Source: Fagopyrum homotropicum
Taxonomy: Eukaryota; Streptophyta; Magnoliopsida; Caryophyllales; Polygonaceae
Direction of reading: 5' to 3'
DNA length: 64,000 bases
NCBI GenBank assembly: GCA_033239125.1
Contig: BSWB01000002.1
Location: 156,846,409 to 156,910,408 of the forward strand
This document shows positions 32,751 to 43,700 of this stretch, in pieces (the first letter of the stretch is position 1; each line of letters opens with the position of its first letter). The notes under the pieces were generated by a model that was given only the letters and a program-made list of their open reading frames with translations, ran no database searches and was not told where the DNA came from. The position numbers and the translations under genes are program-made.

Positions 32751-34098
32751 TTAATCACGTGTTCCAAATTTTTGCCAAATATTTTCCACCAAATCGAACT
32801 TAAGACTATGACTTTTAGCCGTATTACGAACACGAGTTTGATTCTGAATGTAGGTCTCCATATGATTAATTCTTGTTCTTGAGTATGTCCACCTTGTTCC
32901 TTCGTCGGCAATGTTTTGATTTTCCTCCCATTGTGACGGGTCATGGTAGTTAGAATATGTATCTCGCTCATCTTCTACTATCATATTATGTAGTATGATG
33001 CATGCTCGCATTATTTTTCCAATAAACTTAGCATCCCATATCTTGCATGGATCACGTACTACTGCAAAATGAGCTTGTAGAACCCCAAAAGCTCGCTCCA
33101 CGTCTTTCCTCGCCGACTCTTGATGTTGAGCAAATAACTGTGATTTAGGATCTTGAGGGTGGCTAATCGATTGAACAAATGTAGCCCAAGGGGGGTATAT
33201 TCCATCTGTGAGATAATATCCCATATCGTACTCGTGATTGTTCACATTGAAACGTACTGGTAGAGCTCTTCCTTCGAATAAATCATCAAAAACAAGAGAT
33301 CTATCAAGAACATTTATATCATTACACGTACCCGGCGTTCCAAAAAATGCATGCCAAAACCAAAGATCGTTTGACGCCACGGCTTCGAGGACAATTGTCG
33401 GTTTTCTTTTATGCCCACCAGCAAACTGCCCTTACCAAGCAATTGGACAATTTTTCCATTCCCAATGCATGCAATCGATGCTCCCCAACATTCCGGGAAA
33501 TCCACTTTCCTAGCCAACAAGAAGTAGTCGACGTAAATCTTCTTCGGTTGGCCTTCGTAAGTAGTTTTCACCAAAAATTGATATTATTCCGGAGACAAAT
33601 TCCATAAGACACAACCTTGTCGTACTTTCACCGATACGAAGGTACTCGTCAACTTGATCGAATGCTAAACCATATGCTAAAACACGTAAAGCAGCAGTAC
33701 ACTTTATTAACGGTGAAATGATTGCCCTTCCGGTTGCATCTACCTTAGGCTTAAAGTATGTTACCTCATTTTGTAAGCTCTCCACAATACGAAGAAAAAC
33801 GTGCTTCTGCATTCTGGAATCTTCTTCGGAATTGGACTTTTGTATAAGTTGGATGATCGGCAAAATAATCGGAAACTAACTTTTGATGGCCAAACTCTCG
33901 TTTCCTTTCTACAAATGATCTTTTACAAACACGTTGTGAACTTTCCACGTGAAGCTGCTTCAATAAGTGAAGTTTAACTTTCTTACGATTTTGGTGAGAT
34001 TGCAACAAAGACTGCATGTATTTGTGGATTTAATTTTCATTATCGGACTCACTATCACTCGAATATGATATTTCACTTTCATTTGAAGAACTACCCAT
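32751..34098 (-). pseudogene. PIF/Harbinger DDE transposase, broken
   Basis: The minus strand encodes a plant PIF/Harbinger transposase (DDE_Tnp_4 / HARBI1-like), about 450 codons. It starts MGSSSNESE at 34098 and has an in-frame TAA at 34030-34032. A basic region near SYFADHPTY-type sequence follows, then a one-base frameshift near 33815, HVFLRIVESLQNEVTYFKP, a TAG at 33510-33512 and a TAA at 33432-33434. Catalytic-domain motifs visible are GSIDCMHWEWKNCP (first Asp), TPGTCNDINVLDRS (second Asp region) and QESARKDVERAFGVLQAHF (Glu region). The C-terminus is intact, ending at 32751. Three stops plus a frameshift mean no active protein. It stands back to back with ORF1 at 38021. Confidence 0.92.
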
Positions 34099-34896
34099 TT
34101 TTCACTCTCAAATGCAACAAAGAATGCAAGTTTAACAATAATACTAACCATGTATACATATATATACTAGAAATAATTTATAAATTGATATTTATTTTTT
34201 GTATATATATTTTAATGACCAATGCATGTACATTGACCATCCAAATAGCTTACAAGTCCTATATTGTTTCAACCACCTATAGATTAACTATTTGCTAGTA
34301 TCCGATATTGTTTCAGCCACCAAACTATTCAATGTATCTAATTAAATTCAACCACCCTAGCTAATTAATGTATTAATTGAATTTCAACTACATTATCCAA
34401 CTTCCAAAACTAAATTTTATATAGATTAACTATTTGCTAGTATGACCTAACGGCACAATTTTATGAGAAAAAAAAAATCAATAATAATTAATGAATTTTT
34501 CCTCTTGGTGCCATTAAGGTTTGAACTTTTCCTCTTTATATCCACTAAGTTTTAAAATTCCTCTTGGTACCCTCAAGGTTCCATTTGTTTCCTCTTTATA
34601 CCCATTCTTAATATATTATATTAAAATTTATTAAAAAAACATTAAAAAAAGTTAAAAATAATATATTTAAAATAGATTATGACCTTAATTAATAAATTTA
34701 TAATAAATAACTTTTATATATATTTTTTTTATTTTTTGAAATAAATATATTCTTTATTTTCGAATTAATTTTTTTTAAAAATTTTACTTTCGATTTAAAA
34801 AAATTTTATGTTAATAATATTTATTTTAAAAATTTTTTAAGAGTCCAAAAAATTAAACATATAGTATTCTTAAGTTAACTTCCTATAATTTATTTT

Positions 34897-35858
34897 AAGG
34901 ATTTTTCCTCTTGGTGCCATCATGGTTTGGACTTTTCCTCTTGGTATCCACTAAGTTTCAAAATTCCTCTTGGTGCCCTTAAGGTTCCATTTGTTTCCTC
35001 TTTATACCCATTCTTAATATATTACATTAAAATTCATTAAAAAATTATCAAAAAAGTAGAAAAATAAATTTAAAATAGATTATGACCTTAATTAATAAAT
35101 TTATAATAGAAATAGTTTATATATATATTTTTTATTTTTTAAAATAAATATATTTTTTTATTTTCGAATTAAAATATGTTTTTACTTTTTACTTTTTATT
35201 TAAAAAATATATATAATTTATGTTAATGATATTTATTAAAAAAATAAAAATATTTTTAAGAGTCCAAAAAACTAAACATATAGTATTTTTTTAAGTTAAT
35301 TTTCTATAATTTATTTTCATTTGAAAATAACAATATTATTTTTTATGTGTTAATTTATTATTTTTTATAATATACTTTTCCATAATCTTAAAATTAAAAA
35401 AACATAATTTTTTTTAAAATTTTCGAATTAATATAAATTATATAAAATTTAAATTCAAAATATTTTTTTTATTATATTTTAATTATTTAGACCTCTTAAT
35501 AAAGTTTCAAAAAAATGTTTTTTATTTAATTTAATATATATATTTTAACTCGAAAGTAAAAGTAAAAAAATATTTTTATTCAAAAATAAAAAATATATTT
35601 ATTTCAAAAAATAAAAAAATTATATAAAAACTATTTCTATTATAAAGTTATTAATTAAATTTAAAGAGGTCATAATCTATTTTAAATTTATTTTTCTAAT
35701 TTTTTAATTATTTTTTAATGAATTTTAATGTAATATATTAAGAATGAGTATAAAGAGGAAATAAATGAAACCTTAAGAGCACCAAGAGGAATTTTGAAAC
35801 TTAGTGGATACCAAGAGAAAAAGTTCAAACCTTGATGGCACCAAGAGGAAAAATCCTT
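34897..35858. mobile_element. foldback MITE (inner copy inside its own kind)
   Basis: A 962-bp copy with termini AAGGATTTTTCCTCTTGGTG on the left and the complement on the right. It is flanked by ATTTT at 34892-34896 and 35859-35863, a likely 5-bp target duplication. The interior sequence on both sides of it (CCTATAATTTATTTT then AATTTGAAAATAAC) rejoins to match the corresponding interior of the inner copy, showing insertion of one copy into another. Confidence 0.8.
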
Positions 35859-36350
35859 ATTTTAATTTGAAAATAACAACATTATTTTTTATGTGTTAAT
35901 TTATTATTTTTTATAATATACTTTTTCATAATCTTAAAATTGAAAAAAACATAATTTTATAAAATTTTAGAATTAATATAGATTATATAAAATTTAAATT
36001 CAAAATAAAAAAAATTTATTGTATTTTAATTCTCTAGACTCTTAATAAAGTTTCAAAAAAATGTTTTTTATTTAATTATATATATATATATATTAAATCC
36101 AAAGTAAAAAGTAAAACATATTGTAATTAAAATTAAAAAATATATTTATTTCAAAAATAAAAAAATATATATAAAAACTATTTATTTTGTAAATTTATTA
36201 ATTAAATTTAATGAAGTGATAATCTATTTTAAGTTTATTTTTCTAATTTTTTAATTATTTTTTAATGAATTTTAATGTAATATATTAAGAATGGGTATAA
36301 AGAGGAAACAAATGAAACCTTGAGGGCACCAAGAGGAATTTTGAAACTTA

Positions 36351-37859
36351 GGGCCTGTTTGGTATCAGCTGGGCATTCTTTTTTTAGATTCATCGGGATG
36401 GAGATTCTTGAGATTGTTGGGTATTGTTGGGGATGAAGATCGTTAGAGATTCTTTTTTGCATAAATATTAAGTGTTTGGTATTAGATTGTTGAGATAGAT
36501 TGTTTACGGAAAGATTACGACAATACCCTAAAGATCAATTGATGAAATATATAACTTGAATCCCATGAACTAACATCCTTCTAAAACAAAGAATCCTGGA
36601 TAACATTTTATTTGTTCAGTTCAACAGAGTGCGCACTAATCAAATATGATCAATCTAAATGGGGCTAACAACTTATACATTCACTCTACCAAGTATGCAA
36701 TTGGCATTATAACAGTTGCAAGGAATTTTATTCTTGGTCTGCAATTATCAAAATTTTCCACACCTATGAGATATGTCACGATGATTATCTAAGAAAATGG
36801 GCAATCACAAGAAAATCTTATTCATTTGCATATTCACCTAACAGTCTCACTCAAATGCATCCCTAGATTTTATACTATGAAAAACAGTGTTGCTTGGAGA
36901 AGTTCTTCCGTCTGCGTGACACTAGGTTCACTTGCTGGCACTCATGTCTAAGCAGTGTTGCTTGGAGCTCACAAGGCTCACTTTCAAATCTACGCATTCA
37001 GAGCCGTAAATCAAATATACGCATTCAAAGCCACAAGTCAACAACTCCGGCATCAAATTCTCAAATCAATTCTTGCAAGAAATTAAGGAAGAGAACACTC
37101 AGAATTTGAGAAATCTCATGACTTTTGAAAAACTCATGTTTCAAATCGATAGTTGAAATCGAAGAGTGGTCGGAAACTAGTACAAGCGGCCACAAATCCC
37201 ACATACCTCACCTTCTTCATACTTGTGAAAATGACCGCAAACCCAACAAGGGCCATTTATCCCCCTCTTCGTCACTTTACCATAACTCACCATTGAAGCA
37301 TTCTTCAACGCCGATAATCAACTTCGATCGAGAAAAGTTGTTGAAGTCCAGATTGGAGGAATTCTAATGGCAATCGGATTTGGGAGGGTTAGTGTTACAA
37401 CATACAAATTCTGATGACAGTCGGATCGGGAAGATTGTCTGAATAAGATGTTGGACCAACCATTTGTAGAAGAAGCAAATGAGAGAGGATGATATGAGAG
37501 GGAGGGGGAGGAGAGAGTCTGGTTTCAAGCCATCGAGAAGAGAAGACAAGCTGAGGAGAAGACGATCGATCGATCAACAGACTGCTAGAAGATAAGCTGA
37601 GGTGAAGAAAAGATTGATCGACAGGCTGCTGGTGTGTAAAGGGTATGTAAGGAAATGAAAACAATCTATCCCCTAGAATCTCCAAGAAGCTTGGGTGGGC
37701 AAACTTCTTTTTACGGGATTCTTTTGGCAAAAGAATCTCGTAAAAGAATACAATACATAAGTTGTAGCTCATACCAAACGGTACCAATTTTGCAATCCTG
37801 AAGAATCCTTTGAAAAAGAATCTAAATGAATTTCCAAGAAGCTGATACCAAACAGGCCC
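36351..37859. mobile_element. Tourist/PIF-like non-autonomous element, TSD TTA
   Basis: A 1509-bp element with terminal inverted repeats GGGCCTGTTTGGTATCAGCT (left) and the same sequence reverse complemented (right, with one internal difference). It is flanked by TTA at 36348-36350 and 37860-37862, the target size and base choice expected of PIF/Harbinger. It splits the right arm of the outer foldback MITE. Minus frames at 37395-37787 are leader-like (S/L/P-rich) without a recognisable domain. The interior may be captured or degenerate DNA. Confidence 0.85.
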
Positions 37860-38020
37860 TTAGTGGATACCAAGAGGAAAAGTCCAAACCTTGATGGCAC
37901 CAAGAGGAAAAATCCATAATTAATTAGATTCAAATTTCCATCCACTATATATATAACATGTAATAGTCTCATTTCACACACATTTCTTATCTTCTACTCA
38001 ATCATATAAATCTATTTTTT

Positions 38021-39228
38021 ATGGATCCAAATCACCCTTCTTTCAATCATCATGGCCCAAATGATCAACCTCTTTCGGAAAATTTTTCATGGAGCACTTT
38101 CATAATCGGTAATCAAGATACCGTGCGTCCACCATACAATCAACCTCCTACTACATCAATGAATCATTCTTCCATGGTTCATCCAAACTATATGCATCAT
38201 ATGCAATCCATGCTCCAACCTAGGCCAACTCCTTCTACACCATTGATGTACAATAACAATGCTCCTTTACAATTTCCCGAATATAGCACCCAAGTTAATT
38301 CCGAAGAGCTTGAACCAAATGCAAATGTAACTCCTATTTCTAATGCTAAGGGAGGTGCAAGGATACGGTGGAGTGTCGAGGAGAATAAATGTCTCATTAG
38401 TGCATGGTTAAACATAAGTAAAGACCCAAGAGTTGGAACAAATAAAAAATCCACCACTTTTTGGGACCGGATCACCGACAAATACAACGAGAAGACTCTT
38501 GTTCGTCCCGGGTGAAAGAAAGAGAGACGAACCCTTGTAAACAAAGGTGGCAAAAATTTTCCGCATCGGTGTCAAAGTTTGTAGGTTGCTATGAACGGGC
38601 GTCAAATAGGAAAAAAAGTGGAGAAAGTGAGCAAGATGTTATGCTTGAAGCACGCAAGCTTTATCGCTACACCGATTCAATGGGACGTGATTTTTCCATG
38701 GAGTATGCTTGGGAAATGTTACGTAATGAGCCATAATTTACAAATTGGATTTCAAATTCACATGAAAGGGAAGATGATGTCGATAATGCAACTACTTTTG
38801 TAAAGAGGGCAAGGGTTAATGAAGATGAGCAATATTCATCCGGTTCCGGATCTAATCCAACCACGCCGATAAGTATCGACGTCGAAAGTAGTCCTATTAA
38901 CCGTTCAATGGGGTCAAAGATGGCAAAACAAAACCGTAGTAAAGGCAAGGGTAAATCTAAAATGAATGATAGTAGAGAAGACATTCTTCAAAAAATTTCT
39001 GATATCGAAGAATCGGAGAGTGTAACAATGAAGAATTATGAGTCATTGGCAATACGCAATGCGGAGGAGATGAAGATGCGATTGGGAATTGAACAAACAA
39101 AGGTTAGAAAACAACGTCTCGCAACACTCCGAATTCTCTTGAATAAGACCACGAGAACGAGCCTGGAAGAAAAATATGTCGAACGCTTAATGAAGATAGA
39201 TTTCGAAGAAATGGAAGACCTTGCTTAA
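38021..39228 (+). pseudogene. PIF/Harbinger ORF1, Myb/SANT-like, broken
   Basis: The plus strand encodes the accessory DNA-binding protein of a PIF/Harbinger element. It opens with an N/P/H-rich N-terminus (MDPNHPSFNHHG). A Myb/SANT-like trihelix domain follows, with RWSVEENKCLISAWLN, DPRVGTNKKSTTFWDRITD and, after a frameshift near 38515, CKQRWQKFSASVSKFVGCY. A TAA at 38734-38736 breaks the next segment. A serine-rich linker and a charged coiled-coil tail ending at 39228 come last. Such ORF1 proteins act with the transposase in the nucleus. One frameshift and one stop make this copy non-functional, though it is less damaged than the transposase. Host annotations often label these as glutathione transferase T3-like by mistake. 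Confidence 0.88.
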
Positions 39229-39893
39229 CATGTTTTAGTTATTGTTATATTTATGTTGTTTATTTATATTTCAAGTTCTTTTTTTTTCTTCTTTCTTTTA
39301 AGCATTAATATAATAAATGTTGTTTTAATTAAAAAAGTTTAAGTATAATAACTTTTTAATACATTTTTATTAGATAAATTTCTAATTTTGCATTCATCAC
39401 TTTAAAGCATTAATATTTTAAAAAAGATTTATTAAAATATAATCAAAATATAATCAATATTAATATCTATAGATAGATACAAATATTTTCTAACTAAACA
39501 TAAAATTTATATTTGTATTTTCATTATTTTTATTATATATTTTAAACCTTAAAACTTTATGTCTAATATTTGAATTAAAATTTTAAATAGCTCATCTACT
39601 TCCCTATTTTATAGCAAAATTTAAAATATATATAAAAAAAACTAACGTAACAAGCAAAATGTAAGAAAAATATTAAAAACAAAATAAAAATGATCTTTGA
39701 TTTATGTGTTATGTGTAGGAAACTGTCAGATTTCATCTCTTGAAGAAGAACTTTCTCTCCACTTATTGCCTCTATTCCCACACCACCTTCTGACATTAAT
39801 TTTTATTTTTTAAGAATTAATTGAAGAAGAAACTCAGGGTGTGTGGGATGAAGATGCACTTAACACCCGTATGACGTTGTCCTTTAGGATCAA
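39229..39893. other. AT-rich DNA, no gene seen
   Basis: The sequence after ORF1 is AT-rich and may hold the transposon's right end, which was not identified. From about 39710 it becomes more mixed and leads into the tandem duplication upstream of the RRC1 gene. Confidence 0.4.
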
Positions 39894-40051
39894 GTGAACC
39901 CCGACCAAAATGGACAAAACTAAACACATATAAATCACATCCAAGTACAATATGAATATGTTTGTTTATGAAGTGAACCCTGACCAAAATGGACAAAACT
40001 AAACTCATATAAATCACATCCAAGTACAATATGAATATGTTTGTTTATGAA
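39894..40051. repeat. 79-bp tandem duplication
   Basis: Two adjacent copies of a 79-bp unit starting GTGAACCC(C/T)GACCAAAATG and ending TTTGTTTATGAA. They differ at a few positions only. They lie about 100-250 bp before the leader region of the RRC1 gene. Confidence 0.93.
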
Positions 40052-40139
40052 ATTCACACAAGTAAATGATTGAAGAATGAGACGAAAAACAAACAAAAAA
40101 AAGGTTACAAAAACCAGTAAAATTGAAAACATTTTTTTT

Positions 40140-40743
40140 GTTCGCAAAAGTAGAAGAAAAAACCCGTAGCCGAGTCAGACTCGTTCCTTCCGCCCCCCTC
40201 TCTCCCACCAGACACAGGCGTTGCTACGACACTCACCCTTCGCACCGTTCTCCGTCAGGGCCGCCGCACACTCTGTCTTCCCCTGTTCCTCTCTCTTTCG
40301 TTATAAACCATTACTTGCTATCTGATTTGGATCGTATTGGATGCTTCCGCTTGCACAAGTTGCCAAACCCTAAAATACCCATTGAACTCTTCTACTAGGT
40401 TCTTTCTATTATCCCTGATCTTCAAATCCTTCGCATTTATTGCTTTTGAGCTTCCTATTGTTTAAATGAATTGTATTCGCCCTTAGTTCTCACAGGTTGA
40501 ATTCTAGTGTATCTGATATATAGCTGAAATTAGGGGTTCAGCGTTTCCTACCATTGCCAATTTGTTCTTCGCCCCGCCGCCCCCACCCCCTCCCCCCCCT
40601 GCTTACTGGGTTTATTGTTTCTGGTTATTTGTTGTTTGATTAAATGGAATATTCTTCATTTATATGACCGAGTTGTGATGGCATCCTGAATCTGTATTCT
40701 TCTTCTGTACTTGGGATATATTGTTAAGGAATTTGCTCCGAAA
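40140..40743 (+). promoter_or_regulatory. probable leader and promoter-proximal region of RRC1
   Basis: A pyrimidine-rich, GC-richer stretch (40170-40290) resembles a transcription start region. A poly-C tract occurs at 40573-40600. The start codon at 40744 follows, with a possible leader intron between. No TATA box is obvious. Confidence 0.35.
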
Positions 40744-43700
40744 ATGAGCCCTCCTTTCTCAATTACTCGAAAGAAGACACCTTTTCAGAAGCATAGAGAA
40801 GAGGAGGAGGCAAGGAAGAAGGTATGGTGAAAATTTCTGTAGTTAGTTGAATTTGCAATTTGATATTCACAATTAGTGTCTTGAGGCTCGAGTGTTTTGA
40901 TTCTCTTCAGCGGGAACAAGATGAGACAGCACGGCTATATGAGGAGTTTCTGGAGTCGTTCCAAGGTGATGATGCTCCGGGCTCGAAGGCTTTTGTTAGG
41001 GGAGGATTAATCAATCCCAATGACAAGTTGAAGGCAGATGCTGAAGGTTAGATTGAGATGGTCTTGAACTGTTGATATCTTTACCATTTTGCTAGTTTTA
41101 GTTCATAAGTAATAGTACTATCTCTATACTGTTAATTTGTGTATCCATCATAATGTATTTCATTTTCACGAGGAAACATTAATAAAAGAATGGACCTTTC
41201 TATTCATTCATAAATCGCAGGTGGAAACTCCAAAGATGGTGTATCTGGTTCAAAGAAGGGAAGTAGGTAAATGAATGCATTTGACTATCCATCCTATAGT
41301 GCTTCATTGCAGGCAGAGTGCCAATAGCAGACCTTCAGTATGATGATCATAAGCTTATAGTAGTTGCTGCTTGTAGTTTTGATAGTGATAGGAAGATTGA
41401 TATGGTATTTAGATGTATCTTTAGTTAGAAATTTCAGGGGTCAAGTAAGCATGGTTATTTCTTCGTTGTTAAATATGGGGATGTTTCATTGCACTAACAT
41501 TCTTGGTGTTGTCTTGAACCTCTTCAATAAAATTGATTAATCTTCCTTATCCAACTTTCCATTATGATTCTTTTTGTCATATATAAGTTTAAGATTTGTT
41601 TCGCATCCAATATCCACCAGTCTAAGTTTAGGAAACTCTTCCTTACACTGATATATTTGACATGGAATCTGTTTGTTTAATTAAAAGTGCTTGGCGCTGA
41701 TGTTTCCTTTTGTTCAGTTAGATGAATCAAATTTGCTTTAGCTTTACTGTTATAAATGTTGTAGTAAAAATATTTCATATTGGCAGACCCTTTTCTTATT
41801 CTTCTTCCAAGTTGTTCTTTTATACCAGCACCATTGCACTCAAATGTGCACTATATAAGGCTGACTAGTTTGTCTCGTTATTCAACTTGATTATATGATG
41901 CTGGATATAACCTTCTGTCTCTGATTTCCTTAATAGATGGCAGTAAATTTGGTGTTAATATTTCTAAATAAGGGATTGTGTATTTTGTGGAAGCACGACT
42001 TGAAAATGTACATTGTTATGGTGCTTTTTGGCAGATTTAGAGCTTTAGGTACGTCCTATATAGGCTATATGGGACAGTGTTCACCCCCCTGGGTTAACAA
42101 CTTAAAAGCATTAAAATTTGAAGCAAAACATAATTGACCTGTGAAGTATTTGGGGCGGACATTCCTTCATGCACCATTTTTCTTGTAAAGAATTGGGAAG
42201 TGACAAAAAATGGTAAAGTTAAAGCTAAAGGAAGCGTCAAGAAACATTTTGGCTTGCTTGGGGTGTGGATTTGGTAAATATACCCATGTCTGGCTTTCTC
42301 TTGGAACTCCAGGTAACCCCAAGTTACTGTCAGCTATAGGGCCCGTTTGCTAACGTAAGATTACATAGATGAAGATGAGGATGAAAAGAATTATTTAGAT
42401 GAAGAATTAAGGAGATGAGTATGAAAATAAGTGAAACAAGTGTTTGATAAAATGAATATGATTGTGGGTAAAATTACAAAAAAGTACGTGAATTTTTTAT
42501 AGATGAAAGAGATAAAAAAAATGAAGAGGGGTAGAAATGAGATTTTAGACTCAATAATCCTTATAATCAAAATTGGATAGGATTACAAAATCCCCATAAT
42601 CTAATTCTCTTAATCTTCATAATCTAACCCCTTTAATCTCCTTCATCCCTTACCAAACGAGATTACGAGAATTATTTATCCCTTTTAATTTCCATAATCT
42701 TAATCTCCTTAATTTATGCCCTTACCAAAAGGAGCCATGATTCTTATAAGATCTTTGATCGAATCTGCATATCACCTCTTGGTTTCATCGAATCAACCAA
42801 CAATAGTTGTGACAAAGGTCCCTCTCCTAGTTGATAGAGACAGTAGTGATGAACGCTGTCCTCCCCATTTGAATTACTGGTTGTGAATTTGTGACATATG
42901 AGTACTCTATGCCTTTTGGCGGCAAGTGGCACAAGAGCTTGATGTAAACTATGGTTTGTTTTTGAAATAAAATGACCGGTCTGTCCAATTTACATTTTGT
43001 TCTTCCACATTGATTTTAAGGGCTTTTGTTCATACTAGACGTATGCTAGAATATTTTTATTAGGCTTTAGTCTTCATTTATTGTCCATGCTATTAGTAGT
43101 GGGTCATATATAAAAGAAAAGTGTTTTTTAAATGGAGTATTAAATATTAACATAAAATAAGTATTATTTCCTTACCATTATGCAATAGTTTCTGAAACAT
43201 GAAACACTCCGACTTGAAATCTGAAGCAACAAAAACTCAACCCAAGTGGACTTGAAACAAACAGTCAATCCAACCTGACCTGTAATTGATGAGATAAATT
43301 GGGCCCAACTTAAACCAAAATTTACCTATATGTGTAAATGTGTAATCGTCCTCCACCTCATTTTAAGATATTCTGAAGATGAGCTTGCTTTGGCAGCTTG
43401 TTAAAAATACAATTACGAATGTTATCTTCCATTTTTTATTACAAGACACTTGTTATTTGATCAATACAAATGCACACATTCAGGATTCATTTGCATCAAT
43501 TATTTGTAATTTTCCCCCCAAATTCGATGCTATACATCCACTGTATGCTACATCTAAAAAGCTGTTCTTCTCCGGAAGAGTATCTCTGCCAATTTTTTGA
43601 ACTTTTCACATTTATTTGTTGTCTGCTTTTTAGATAGTAATTGAATTTCTGCATGTTGTTGTCTTTTGGCAAGCTGCTGCTAGCTAATTTGGTTTACTGG

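Larger units (their letters stand above)
34490..37914. mobile_element. foldback MITE (outer copy), interrupted twice
   Basis: The left arm starts ATTTTTCCTCTTGGTGCC near 34495; the right arm ends with its complement near 37912. Long arms repeat short phrases: CCTCTTGGT(A/G)(C/T)C, CCACTAAGTTT, CCATTTGTTTCCTCTTTATA and CCCATTCTTAATATATTA. A second copy of the same element sits inside (34897-35858), and a Tourist-like element (36351-37859) splits the right arm. The original element was about 950 bp. The interior is almost pure AT with no genes. Confidence 0.75.
32751..39228. mobile_element. PIF/Harbinger transposon, decayed and nested (outer ends undefined)
   Basis: The two characteristic genes of a PIF/Harbinger element are present: a DDE transposase on the minus strand (32751-34098) and a Myb/SANT-like ORF1 on the plus strand (38021-39228), divergently arranged. 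About 3.4 kb of the spacer between them consists of later insertions (34490-37914). The true element ends must lie outside 32751 and 39228; I could not find a convincing terminal inverted repeat pair, so the coordinates give only the coding span. Confidence 0.75.
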
